64,000 bases of DNA, taken from the NCBI GenBank assembly GCA_043392685.1, contig JBHZGM010000002.1; one strand, 5' to 3'. The position numbers were made by a program, and so were the translations under genes. The notes beneath the pieces were generated by a model, which saw only the letters and a list, made by a program, of their open reading frames with translations, had not been told where the DNA came from and made no database searches. This document shows positions 1-7,323 of the stretch, one piece after another; within the stretch, counting starts at the first letter, position 1, and every line of letters starts with the position of its first letter. The stretch comes from Metapseudomonas sp043392685. Lineage in GTDB: Bacteria > Pseudomonadota > Gammaproteobacteria > Pseudomonadales > Pseudomonadaceae.

Positions 1-179
1 ATGGCTTGTTCGAGTCCGCCGATGCCAGCGCCGCGATCCTCCGCTGGGCCGGACTTTCCGTCGTACAAGCGGTGGACTACCACGCCCTGCGCGAGCGCGA
101 CATCGAACGCCTGGCCGACCAGGTGGAGCAGCATCTGGATATTGGGAGGCTGCGATCACTGTGCGGACTCTCTCTGTAG
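1..179 (+). CDS. cobQ: Cobyric acid synthase CobQ, C-terminal end (partial)
   Basis: The frame starting at base 3 is open from the window edge and encodes the last 58 residues, beginning GLFESADASAAILRWAGL and ending in a TAG at 177-179. This is the C-terminal tail of cobyric acid synthase, the glutamine-dependent enzyme that amidates adenosylcobyrinic acid a,c-diamide in cobalamin synthesis. The tail matches the family by memory (GLFES, then a helix ending in LRSLCGL). The cob genes that follow on the same strand support the call. The stop codon lies inside the left arm of the palindromic repeat at 177-234. Confidence 0.85.
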   Translation, partial: GLFESADASAAILRWAGLSVVQAVDYHALRERDIERLADQVEQHLDIGRLRSLCGLSL

Positions 180-234
180 GAGCCAGCTTGCTGGCGAACC
201 TTCGGTGCATCCTTCGCCAGCAAGCTGGCTCCTA
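177..234. repeat. Palindromic REP-like element (TAGGAGCCAGCTTGCTGG type)
   Basis: Perfect 22-base inverted arms (177-198 and 213-234) flank a 14-base spacer. The arms have the Pseudomonas REP pattern TAGGAGC-AGCTTGCT-GCGAA. Related elements lie at 11803-11867, 18715-18769 and 29705-29764. The element fills most of the gap between cobQ and cobU and could form a strong hairpin in the transcript. Confidence 0.85.
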
Positions 235-287
235 CGGGCGTGCACTCGGTCCACGGATGCACTCCCCACGAACGACGAGGTTTACCA

Positions 288-809
288 ATGCCTGAACTCA
301 TCCTCGGCGGGGCCCGCTCCGGCAAGAGCCGGCTGGCAGAGAAACTGGCGGCTGAGAGTGGCCTGAAGGTGGTCTATATCGCCACCAGCCAGCCACTCGA
401 TGGCGAGATGAGCGCGCGGGTGGCCCATCACCGCGCCCGCCGCCCGGAGCACTGGGGCCTGGTGGAAGAACCACTGGAGCTCGCCCGCGTGCTGCAGGCG
501 CACGCCGCCGCCGATACCTGCCTGCTGGTGGACTGCCTGACCCTCTGGCTGACCAACCTGCTGATGCTGGACGACCCGGCGCATCTGGACGAGGAACGCG
601 AGGCGCTGCTCGGCTGCATCGCCGCGCTGCCCGGCCGCGTGCTGCTGGTCAGCAATGAAACCGGCCTGGGCGTCGTGCCCCTGGGCGAGCTGAGCCGTCG
701 CTACGTCGACGAAGCCGGCTGGCTGCACCAGGCCCTGGCCGAACGCAGCGAACGGGTGATCTTCACCGTCGCCGGCCTGCCCATGATCCTCAAGGGAGAC
801 CCCCTATGA
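288..809 (+). CDS. cobU: Adenosylcobinamide kinase / cobinamide-phosphate guanylyltransferase
   Basis: This bifunctional enzyme (CobU; CobP in Pseudomonas denitrificans naming) phosphorylates adenosylcobinamide and transfers GMP to it, giving GDP-cobinamide. The 173-residue protein has the usual family length and opens with a P-loop, GGARSGKS at residues 7-14. A His-His pair at 47-48 lies where the guanylylated histidine is expected, followed by a LVDCLTLWLTN strand. The ATG at 288 was chosen because MPELILGGARSGKS is the canonical N-terminus; the open frame upstream would add 16 unrelated residues. Its stop overlaps the cobT start (ATGA), implying translational coupling. Confidence 0.95.
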   Translation: MPELILGGARSGKSRLAEKLAAESGLKVVYIATSQPLDGEMSARVAHHRARRPEHWGLVEEPLELARVLQAHAAADTCLLVDCLTLWLTNLLMLDDPAHLDEEREALLGCIAALPGRVLLVSNETGLGVVPLGELSRRYVDEAGWLHQALAERSERVIFTVAGLPMILKGDPL

Positions 810-1864
810 CTTCACTGCATTGGTGGCAGGCGCCCTGCCAGCCGCTCGACCCGGTGGCCCGCGCCAAGGCCCGGGGCCGCCAGGACCAGCTGACCAAGCC
901 CCGTGGCGCGCTTGGCCAGCTGGAGGAGCTGGCCATCACCCTGGCCGCCCAGCAGGGCCGTGAACGACCCGCCATCGACCGCCCCTGGTTCGCCGTGTTC
1001 GCTGGTGACCACGGCGTGGTGGAGGAGGGCGTGTCCGCCTACCCGCAGGCAGTGACCGGCGAGATGCTGCGCAATTTTGTCCGTGGCGGTGCCGCCATCA
1101 GCGTGTTGGCCAGGAGCCTTGGCGCCACCCTGGAACTGGTGGACCTGGGCACCGCCCTGCCGCTGGAACCGCTGCCGGGTGTGCTGCACCTGCAGGTCGG
1201 GGCCGGTACGGCGAACTTCGCCCGTGAACCGGCGATGACCGCCGCCCAGTGCCTGATCGCCCTGCAAGCCGGCCGCTCCAGTGTCGAACGCGCCCTGGCC
1301 GCCAGCGCCGACCTCTATGTCGGCGGCGAGATGGGCATCGGCAACACCACCACTGCCAGTGCCTTGGCCTGCGCCCTGCTGGAGCTGCCGGCCACCGCGC
1401 TGGCCGGGCCCGGCACCGGGCTGGATGGCACGGGCGTGGCGCACAAGATCCAGGTTATCGAGCATGCCTTGGCCTTGCATCGCCAGGATTGCGACAGCCC
1501 GCAGGAAACCCTGCGCCGCCTTGGCGGCTTCGAAGTGGCGGCGTTGACCGGCGCCTACCTCGCCTGCGCCCAACTGGGCCTGCCGGCCTTGGTGGATGGT
1601 TTCATCTGCAGCGTGGCGGCGCTGTGTGCCGTGCGCCTGAACCCCGCGTGCCGCGAGTGGCTGCTGTTCTCCCATCGTTCCGCCGAGCCCGGTCATATCG
1701 CCGTGCTCGCAGCGCTGCAAGCGCAACCGCTGCTGGACCTGGGCCTGCGCCTGGGCGAAGGCAGTGGCGCGGCCATCGCCCTGCCGCTGCTGCGCCTGGC
1801 CTGCGATCTGCACGGCGGCATGGCCACCTTCGCCGAAGCTTCCGTGTCGGACCGCCCGGCATGA
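806..1864 (+). CDS. cobT: Nicotinate-nucleotide--dimethylbenzimidazole phosphoribosyltransferase
   Basis: CobT makes alpha-ribazole 5'-phosphate from dimethylbenzimidazole and nicotinate mononucleotide, activating the lower ligand of cobalamin. The 352-residue length is typical. Recognisable stretches are FAGDHGVVEEGVSAYPQ near residue 70, the phosphate-binding GEMGIGNTTTASA in the middle, GPGTGLD, and a C-terminal SHRSAEPGH segment. ATGA overlaps join it to cobU before and cobC after, so it is an internal cistron of the cob operon. Confidence 0.96.
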   Translation: MTSLHWWQAPCQPLDPVARAKARGRQDQLTKPRGALGQLEELAITLAAQQGRERPAIDRPWFAVFAGDHGVVEEGVSAYPQAVTGEMLRNFVRGGAAISVLARSLGATLELVDLGTALPLEPLPGVLHLQVGAGTANFAREPAMTAAQCLIALQAGRSSVERALAASADLYVGGEMGIGNTTTASALACALLELPATALAGPGTGLDGTGVAHKIQVIEHALALHRQDCDSPQETLRRLGGFEVAALTGAYLACAQLGLPALVDGFICSVAALCAVRLNPACREWLLFSHRSAEPGHIAVLAALQAQPLLDLGLRLGEGSGAAIALPLLRLACDLHGGMATFAEASVSDRPA

Positions 1865-2427
1865 AACTCGACCTCCTGCGCCACGGCGAAACCGAGCTGG
1901 GCGGCGGCTTTCGCGGCAGCCTGGACGACGCCCTGACCGCAACCGGCTGGGCGCAGATGCGCGCCGGAGTCGACGGTGCAGGCCCCTGGGATGTGCTGGT
2001 GAGCTCGCCCCTGCAGCGCTGCGCCGCCTTCGCTCGCGAGCTCGAGGCGCGACTCGGCCTGCCGCTGAGTTTCGACGCCGACCTGCGCGAGTTGCACTTC
2101 GGCCAGTGGGAGGGCCGCAGCGCGGCGCAACTCATGGAGGACCACGCCGAAGGCCTGGGGCTGTTCTGGAACGATCCTTACAGCTACACGCCCCCGGACG
2201 GCGAACCCCTGCTGGATTTCGAGGCACGGGTGCTGGCTGCTGGCGAGCGCGTGCGGCAACGCTTCGCCGGCAAGCGGGTATTGCTGGTCACCCACGGCGG
2301 GGTGATCCGCATCCTGGTGGCCCGCGCCCGGCAACTGCCGCGTAGCCAGTTGATGCAGGTGGAAGTCGCCCATGGCGAGCTGTTCCGCCTGGCCTTCGAC
2401 GAACACGGCCTGCGGGAACGTCCATGA
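1861..2427 (+). CDS. cobC: Alpha-ribazole phosphatase (histidine phosphatase family)
   Basis: This phosphoglycerate-mutase-like phosphatase removes the 5' phosphate of alpha-ribazole phosphate, or of adenosylcobalamin phosphate. The 188-residue protein begins MKLDLLRHGETE, carrying the catalytic RHGE at residues 7-10, with the second histidine in VTHGGVIRIL near residue 143. The ATG at 1861 overlaps the cobT stop. A much longer upstream extension of the same frame exists but only reads through cobT out of frame. It ends in an ATGA overlap with cobS. Confidence 0.93.
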   Translation: MKLDLLRHGETELGGGFRGSLDDALTATGWAQMRAGVDGAGPWDVLVSSPLQRCAAFARELEARLGLPLSFDADLRELHFGQWEGRSAAQLMEDHAEGLGLFWNDPYSYTPPDGEPLLDFEARVLAAGERVRQRFAGKRVLLVTHGGVIRILVARARQLPRSQLMQVEVAHGELFRLAFDEHGLRERP

Positions 2428-3152
2428 CACCGCTGCTGATCGCCCTGCAGTTCCTCACCCGCCTGCCTGTGCGCCTGCCGGGCATGCCCGAGCCTCGGCA
2501 GATCGGCCGCTCGCTGCTCTGCTATCCGCTGGTGGGCGTACTGATCGGCGCCCTGTTGCTGGCCGGTGCCTGGCTGCTGGACGGCCGCCCGGTCCTGTTG
2601 TCGTCCGCGCTGCTGCTGGCGCTCTGGGCGGGATTGTCCGGCGGCCTGCACCTGGACGGCCTGGCCGATACCGCGGACGCCTGGGTGGGTGGCTACGGTG
2701 ACCGTGAACGCACCCTGAGCATCATGAAAGACCCCCGCAGCGGCCCCATTGCCGTGGTCGTGCTGGTGCTGGTACTGATGCTCAAGTTTGCCGCGCTGGC
2801 TGCCTTGCTGCAGGCCGGGCAGTGGCTGCCCCTGCTCCTGGCGCCCTGGCTGGCGCGCGGCATGCTGCCGCTGCTGTTTCTCACCACTCCCTATGTGCGC
2901 CCCGGTGGCCTGGGTCAGGCGCTGGCCGAACACCTGCCACGCCGGGAACTGCCGCTGTGGCTGGGCGGGCAGGCGGTGGTGATGCTGTTTTTGGGCTGGG
3001 TGGCGTGGATTGTGCTGGTGGCGGCGCTGGTGATCTTTGCCTGGCTGCGAGGGCGGTTCATCCAGCGGCTGGGAGGGACCACCGGGGATACGGCGGGGGC
3101 GCTGGTGGAGATTGTCGAGGTGGGGGTGTTGGTGGCTGTGGCCTTGGCCTGA
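2424..3152 (+). CDS. cobS: Adenosylcobinamide-GDP ribazoletransferase (cobalamin synthase)
   Basis: CobS (CobV) is the integral membrane enzyme that joins GDP-cobinamide to alpha-ribazole, the final step of nucleotide-loop assembly. The 242-residue protein has several hydrophobic helices and the family signature GGLHLDGLADTADAW, followed by ERTLSIMKDPRSGPI. It starts in an ATGA overlap with cobC and is the last cistron of the cluster. No clear T-tract terminator follows; the downstream gap is filled with repeat fragments. Confidence 0.95.
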   Translation: MTPLLIALQFLTRLPVRLPGMPEPRQIGRSLLCYPLVGVLIGALLLAGAWLLDGRPVLLSSALLLALWAGLSGGLHLDGLADTADAWVGGYGDRERTLSIMKDPRSGPIAVVVLVLVLMLKFAALAALLQAGQWLPLLLAPWLARGMLPLLFLTTPYVRPGGLGQALAEHLPRRELPLWLGGQAVVMLFLGWVAWIVLVAALVIFAWLRGRFIQRLGGTTGDTAGALVEIVEVGVLVAVALA

Positions 3153-3180
3153 CAGTTACCTCACCCCTGGCCTCCTCAGA

Positions 3181-3375
3181 GCAGCCCTTCGGCCTGCTCA
3201 GCGATTGAAATCGCCCCCACAGGAAAAGCGAGCTGCGTTCCGCACCTATCCCCCGGTGGGCTCCATACCTTGTGGGGGCGAATTCATTCGCTATGGGCAA
3301 CACAGTTGCCCCCTGCCATCCCGCAGGGCAGCCCTTCGGTCTGCTTGGCGATTGAAATCACTCTCACAGAAAAAA
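3181..3375. repeat. Cluster of GGGGGCGAATTC-type repeat fragments
   Basis: The cobS-marR gap holds two direct copies of a unit reading GCAGCCCTTCGG then GCGATTGAAATC, at 3181-3227 and 3328-3371. Between them is a fragment with the core TGGGGGCGAATTCATTCGC (3271-3291). Related cores recur at 18899-18919, 29581-29602, 29914-29936 and, more diverged, 33607-33628. These look like decayed members of one intergenic repeat family. I see no gene in the gap. Confidence 0.65.
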
Positions 3376-3424
3376 CGGCCCGGCCATCGCTCCCACGCAG
3401 TCTTCGATTGACGCTCAGGTGGTT

Positions 3425-3440
3425 GCGGGTATATACACGC
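3425..3440. promoter_or_regulatory. Putative MarR operator upstream of the regulator
   Basis: GCGGGTATATACACGC ends five bases before the marR start. It is a near-palindrome and repeats the core CGGGTATATAC of the perfect palindrome at 3875-3888 before the MFS gene. The position would allow autorepression of the regulator. Assignment to this MarR protein is inferred from proximity and from the shared sequence. Confidence 0.6.
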
Positions 3441-3444
3441 ATCC

Positions 3445-3858
3445 ATGTTGCCGACCCAATGCCTCTGTACCAAGTTGCGCCGTGCCACCCGTAACGTGAC
3501 CCGGCTCTACGACGACGCCCTCGCCGGTGTCGGGGTGAATGTCGCCCAGTATTCGCTGCTGAAGAACCTGGCCCGACTGAACCAGCCGAGCATCACCAGC
3601 CTGGCCGAAGCGCTGGGGCTGGATCGCAGCACCCTGGGGCGCAACCTCAAGGTGCTGGAGAACAGGGGACTGGTGCATCTGGAAGGCGGCGAGGACCAGC
3701 GTAATCGCCTGGTTTCCCTGACCCCGGCCGGGCGCGCCTGCCTCGATGAAGCGCTGCAGGCCTGGGAACAGGTGCAGGTGCGGCTGGGTCAACGCATGGG
3801 GCTGGAGAAGCGGGCGGCGCTGATGGCGCTGCTGGATGATCTGGAACATATCAGCTGA
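3445..3858 (+). CDS. MarR-family transcriptional regulator
   Basis: This 137-residue winged-helix regulator has a typical MarR layout: dimerisation helix RNVTRLYDDALAG, then the helix-turn-helix SITSLAEALGLDRSTLGRNL, then a wing with LVHLEGGEDQRNRLVSLT, ending in a C-terminal dimerisation helix. The ATG at 3445 lies directly after one copy of a palindrome that also precedes the downstream MFS gene. Together these suggest a local repressor of itself and of the transporter. The ligand is unknown. Confidence 0.9.
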   Translation: MLPTQCLCTKLRRATRNVTRLYDDALAGVGVNVAQYSLLKNLARLNQPSITSLAEALGLDRSTLGRNLKVLENRGLVHLEGGEDQRNRLVSLTPAGRACLDEALQAWEQVQVRLGQRMGLEKRAALMALLDDLEHIS

Positions 3859-3874
3859 TATTTTCGCTGGAAAA

Positions 3875-3888
3875 CGGGTATATACCCG
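3875..3888. promoter_or_regulatory. Perfect palindrome before the MFS gene (putative MarR operator)
   Basis: CGGGTATATACCCG is a perfect 14-base palindrome between the marR stop and the MFS start at 3902. It shares the CGGGTATATAC core with the near-palindrome at 3425-3440. Two copies flanking one regulator gene, each just upstream of a start codon, are what an autoregulated MarR/efflux pair would show. Confidence 0.65.
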
Positions 3889-3901
3889 CAAAGGACTTTC
3901 T

Positions 3902-5107
3902 ATGACTTCGGTATGGCGTACGACTGGCTGGGTTCTTCTTGGGGCGTCGCTGATCCTGGCGTTGTCGCTGGGCATTCGCCATGGCTTCGGCCTGTTTCTG
4001 GCCCCCATGAGCAGCGAGTTCGGCTGGGGCCGCGAGGTGTTCGCCTTCGCCATCGCCCTGCAGAACCTCATCTGGGGCCTGGCGCAGCCCTTCACCGGCG
4101 CCCTGGCCGACCGCTTCGGCGCGGCGAAGACGGTGATCGTCGGCGGCGTGCTCTACGCCCTGGGGCTGGGGCTGATGGGCTTCTCCGATTCGGCCCTGTC
4201 GCTGTCGCTCAGCGCCGGCCTGCTGATCGGCATCGGCCTTTCGGGCACCTCATTCTCGGTGATCCTCGGCGTGGTGGGCCGTGCCGTGCCGGTGGAGAAG
4301 CGCAGCATGGCCATGGGCATCGCCGCGGCTGCCGGGTCCTTCGGCCAGTTCGCCATGCTGCCCGGCACCCTCGGCCTGATCAGCTGGCTCGGCTGGTCCT
4401 CCGCACTGCTGGCGCTGGGCCTGCTGGTGGCGCTGATCGTGCCGCTGACGGGGCTGCTCAAGGACAATCCGCCGCCGCCCCAGGCCCATGAACAGAGCCT
4501 GGTCGAGGCGCTGCGCGAGGCCACCGGCCACTCGGGCTTCTGGCTGCTGGCCCTGGGCTTCTTCGTCTGCGGTTTCCAGGTGGTGTTCATCGGCGTGCAC
4601 CTGCCGGCCTATCTGGTGGACCAGCATCTGCCGGCTTCGGTGGGCACTACGGTGCTGGCGCTGGTGGGGCTGTTCAACGTGTTCGGCACCTATATCGCCG
4701 GCTGGCTCGGCGGCCGCCATGCCAAGCCGAAGCTGCTCACCGCGCTGTACCTGCTGCGCGGCGTGGTGATCGTGGCTTTCGTCTATCTGCCGCTGAGCAC
4801 CTGGAGCGCCTACGCCTTCGGCATGGCCATGGGCCTGCTGTGGCTGTCCACGGTGCCCCTGACCAACGGCACCGTCGCCACCCTGTTCGGCGTGCGCAAC
4901 CTGTCCATGCTCGGTGGTATCGTTTTCCTGTTCCACCAGTTGGGCGCCTTCCTCGGCGGCTGGCTGGGGGGCTATCTCTATGACCACACGGGCAGTTACG
5001 AACTGGTATGGCAGATTTCCATATTCCTCAGTCTGGTGGCGGCGGTGCTGAACTGGCCGGTGCGCGAGCAGCCGGTGGCGCGCCTGCAGCCCGTCGCAGC
5101 GGCATGA
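3902..5107 (+). CDS. MFS transporter
   Basis: The 401-residue major facilitator protein has about twelve hydrophobic helices. Visible MFS features include GALADRFGAAKTVIVGG between helices 2 and 3 (the motif A position) and a C-half equivalent around GWLGGRHAKPK. The ATG at 3902 starts MTSVWRTTGW; the open frame upstream would add 22 residues across the palindrome. Substrate is unknown. The architecture resembles OFA/oxalate-formate-like or CynX-like carriers more than drug pumps. It sits 43 bases after marR and overlaps the next small ORF by ATGA. Confidence 0.9.
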   Translation: MTSVWRTTGWVLLGASLILALSLGIRHGFGLFLAPMSSEFGWGREVFAFAIALQNLIWGLAQPFTGALADRFGAAKTVIVGGVLYALGLGLMGFSDSALSLSLSAGLLIGIGLSGTSFSVILGVVGRAVPVEKRSMAMGIAAAAGSFGQFAMLPGTLGLISWLGWSSALLALGLLVALIVPLTGLLKDNPPPPQAHEQSLVEALREATGHSGFWLLALGFFVCGFQVVFIGVHLPAYLVDQHLPASVGTTVLALVGLFNVFGTYIAGWLGGRHAKPKLLTALYLLRGVVIVAFVYLPLSTWSAYAFGMAMGLLWLSTVPLTNGTVATLFGVRNLSMLGGIVFLFHQLGAFLGGWLGGYLYDHTGSYELVWQISIFLSLVAAVLNWPVREQPVARLQPVAAA

Positions 5108-5223
5108 GCCTGCGTCTGGGCTGGGTCCTCGGCGCCCTGGCCGCCGGCCTGCTGCTGGCCCTGGGCTGGTGGGGCTGGCAGCAGGGCGGCCTGGCACTGA
5201 TGCAGCTGGGATTCAATTGCTAG
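5104..5223 (+). CDS. Small membrane protein, 39 residues, coupled to the MFS gene
   Basis: This ORF starts within the MFS stop (ATGA overlap) and encodes MSLRLGWVLGALAAGLLLAL followed by GWWGWQQGG and a short tail ending in GFNC. It has a single hydrophobic span with a positively charged start. I do not recognise a family. The overlap with the transporter stop is the main evidence that it is real; it could be a small accessory subunit of the transporter or a chance ORF. Confidence 0.5.
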   Translation: MSLRLGWVLGALAAGLLLALGWWGWQQGGLALMQLGFNC

Positions 5224-5278
5224 TCGGCCTGCCCGGCGCTAGCTTAGGTGGATCACCCGATCCGCTTCGGAACTCGCC

Positions 5279-5833
5279 ATGAAAGCCTTGCCCATCCTGT
5301 CATTGTCGCTGCTGGCCCTGTTCGGCGGTCAGGCCATGGCCGCCGAGTGCCCTTCGCTCCTGCAGCACAACCTGCCGCAACTCCGCTCCAAGAACAGCAT
5401 CGACCTCTGCCAGCGCTTCGCCGGCAAACCGCTGGTGGTGGTCAACACGGCCAGCCACTGCGGTTTCACCCCGCAGTTCAAGGGGCTGGAAGCGCTCTAC
5501 AAGCGCTACAAGGATGAGGGCCTCGAAGTGCTCGGCGTGCCTTCGGACGACTTCAAGCAGGAAGCCGCCTCCACCGAGGAAACCGCCAAGGTCTGCTACG
5601 AGAACTACGGCGTGACCTTCGTCATGACCCAGCCGCAGCACGTCACCGGCGACCAGGCGATACCGCTCTACAAGGAGCTGATCGCCCAGTCCGGGCAGAC
5701 GCCGCGCTGGAACTTCTACAAGTACGTGGTGGATCGCCAGGGCAAGGTGATCGCGCATTTTTCCAGCCTGACCAAGCCGGATGATCCCGACCTGCTGAAG
5801 GCGGTGGAGCAGGCGCTGGCCAGCCAACCCTGA
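5279..5833 (+). CDS. Glutathione-peroxidase-family protein, exported
   Basis: The 184-residue thiol peroxidase of the GPx fold probably reduces hydroperoxides. An N-terminal signal peptide (MKALPILSLSLLALFGG, cleavage after AMA) points to the periplasm. The active-site region reads NTASHCGFTPQFKGLE, with cysteine at the catalytic position, so it is a Cys-type and not a seleno-enzyme. A later Trp-Asn pair in RWNFYKY matches the family WNF motif. It is followed by a bidirectional terminator and the convergent FadL gene, a pairing I recall from P. aeruginosa. Confidence 0.88.
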   Translation: MKALPILSLSLLALFGGQAMAAECPSLLQHNLPQLRSKNSIDLCQRFAGKPLVVVNTASHCGFTPQFKGLEALYKRYKDEGLEVLGVPSDDFKQEAASTEETAKVCYENYGVTFVMTQPQHVTGDQAIPLYKELIAQSGQTPRWNFYKYVVDRQGKVIAHFSSLTKPDDPDLLKAVEQALASQP

Positions 5834-5843
5834 TCCACAGGCA

Positions 5844-5878
5844 GAAAAAAGCCCGGATTCCTCCGGGCTTTGTTTTTC
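5844..5878. terminator. Bidirectional rho-independent terminator
   Basis: The stem AAAGCCCGG / CCGGGCTTT (5848-5856 and 5863-5871) has a six-base loop, A-rich sequence on its left and GTTTTTCC on its right. It lies between the convergent peroxidase and FadL genes and can stop transcription from both sides. Confidence 0.9.
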
Positions 5879-5889
5879 CTGTGGCCTGA

Positions 5890-7143
5890 TCAGAAGCGAT
5901 AGGTCAGCTGCGCACCCAGGCCATGGGCGCTGTTCTTGTAGGTGGCGCGATAGGCCCCCTTGCTGGCGTTGACCTGGTTGATGTCGGCGTCTTCTTCCTT
6001 CAGGTAGGAATAGGCGACGTCGACGGTCACATCGTCGTTCGGGCTCCAGGCGGCACCCAGGCTGAAGATCTTGCGGTCGTCAGTGGGGATGCGCGGCGAG
6101 CGGAACTCGTTGCGGGTCGGGGACTGGTCGTAGGCCAGGCCTGCACGCAGGGTCCACTGGCGGTTCAGCTTGTAGGCGGCACCCACGGCATAGGACCAGG
6201 TGTCGCGCCAGTCCTGCTCTTCGGTGATGTTGCTGAGGGCGGCAGGCAGGCGTCCGGTGTTTTCAACGCGGATTTCTTCCAGGCGGCTCCAGCGGGTCCA
6301 GGTGCTACCGGCGTAGAGGGTCCAGGCGTCGTTCAGGTCATGGGTGACGGAGAAGTCGACGGATTCCGGGGTTTCCAGGTCCAGGGAGGCGTCGTACTTG
6401 CCGGCCAGGGGGCCGAAGCCGCTGCCGCTGAGGGTGGTGTCACCTTCCAGCTTGTAATCCACCTTGGAGTGGTAGGTCAGGCCGATGCGGGTGCGCGCGT
6501 CCAGTTCGAAGAGCACGCCGGCATTGAAGCCCAGGGCGGTGTCGTCGCCCTTGACCTTCACCTTGCCGTCGTTGCGGCCCGGGGACAGCGGGTTGAGGAC
6601 CGCGGAAGTCAGTTCACCGTCGATGCGGTTGATGGTGGGGCCGAAACCGAACGACAGCTGGTCGTTGATGCGGTAGCTGACGGTGGGCTGCAGGGTGATC
6701 ACCCGCACTTCGCTCTTGTTGCCGTAGTAACGGCCGGCGAAGCCGGATTCGTAGTCGGTGATCAGGCCGAAGGGCACGTACATGCCGAGGCCGAAGGACC
6801 ATTTGTCGTCGATCGGCTTGACGTAATAGCCCATGGGCACGCCCACGGTGGGAACCATGTCGCCGTCGTTGTTGCCGCCGAAGGTGCTGCGGGTGTCGTC
6901 GATGTCGGTCTTGGCGAAGATCACGGCGGCGCCGACGCTCACCTGCTCGCGCTTGAGGCGGGCCATGCCGGCGGGGTTGCCGTAAACGGTGGTGGCGTCA
7001 TCGGCGGAAGAAGAGCGGCCGGCGAAAGCGGTGCCCATGCCGCTGATGCTTTGCTCGTTGAGGGCGAAGCCGGAGGCCAGGCTGTAGCTGGAAGCGGCGC
7101 TGACGGCCAGGGCGAGGGCGGTCCTGAAGACTCTGATTATCAC
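5890..7143 (-). CDS. FadL/OmpP1-family outer membrane transporter
   Basis: The 417-residue outer-membrane beta-barrel belongs to the long-chain fatty acid/hydrocarbon transporter family. A signal peptide ending SSYSLAS precedes the hallmark FadL N-terminus GFALNEQSISGMGTAFAGRSS, which forms the plug. Repeated amphipathic strands follow, and the protein ends LTYRF with the terminal Phe of outer-membrane barrels. The start is GTG at 7143, chosen because AGGAG lies six bases upstream. A FadL paralog beside a glutathione peroxidase in P. aeruginosa has been studied for oxylipin export (ExFadLO); this may be its ortholog, from memory only. Confidence 0.93.
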   Translation of the reverse strand: MIIRVFRTALALAVSAASSYSLASGFALNEQSISGMGTAFAGRSSSADDATTVYGNPAGMARLKREQVSVGAAVIFAKTDIDDTRSTFGGNNDGDMVPTVGVPMGYYVKPIDDKWSFGLGMYVPFGLITDYESGFAGRYYGNKSEVRVITLQPTVSYRINDQLSFGFGPTINRIDGELTSAVLNPLSPGRNDGKVKVKGDDTALGFNAGVLFELDARTRIGLTYHSKVDYKLEGDTTLSGSGFGPLAGKYDASLDLETPESVDFSVTHDLNDAWTLYAGSTWTRWSRLEEIRVENTGRLPAALSNITEEQDWRDTWSYAVGAAYKLNRQWTLRAGLAYDQSPTRNEFRSPRIPTDDRKIFSLGAAWSPNDDVTVDVAYSYLKEEDADINQVNASKGAYRATYKNSAHGLGAQLTYRF

Positions 7144-7223
7144 GGTGAACTCCTGAACGATGGTGCAAAGGCCGGCACGCTAACAGGATTCAGGAGGCCT
7201 TTCCAGCTTGGCGGTTTTCGGCA

Positions 7224-7259
7224 AACTTCCTTGTAAGATTGTCGAACAATCTGGAAGTT
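7224..7259. promoter_or_regulatory. Nested inverted repeats upstream of the FadL gene
   Basis: AGATTGT-CGA-ACAATCT (7236-7252) is a perfect inverted repeat. The outer arms AACTTCC (7224-7230) and GGAAGTT (7253-7259) also pair, but asymmetrically. The element lies about 80-115 bases upstream of the FadL start, where an operator could sit. No regulator is identified. Confidence 0.4.
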
Positions 7260-7323
7260 GGTGGCATTTTCGCTGATCGTGCAAATTGCCTGGCACCATG
7301 GTTCCTGACTGGTCGGTCAGTGA

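Noticed and set aside
180..287. Cobalamin riboswitch before cobU
   Set aside because: The gap is only 108 bases and is filled by a REP palindrome; no B12-box or switch structure is visible, and the operon start lies outside the window.
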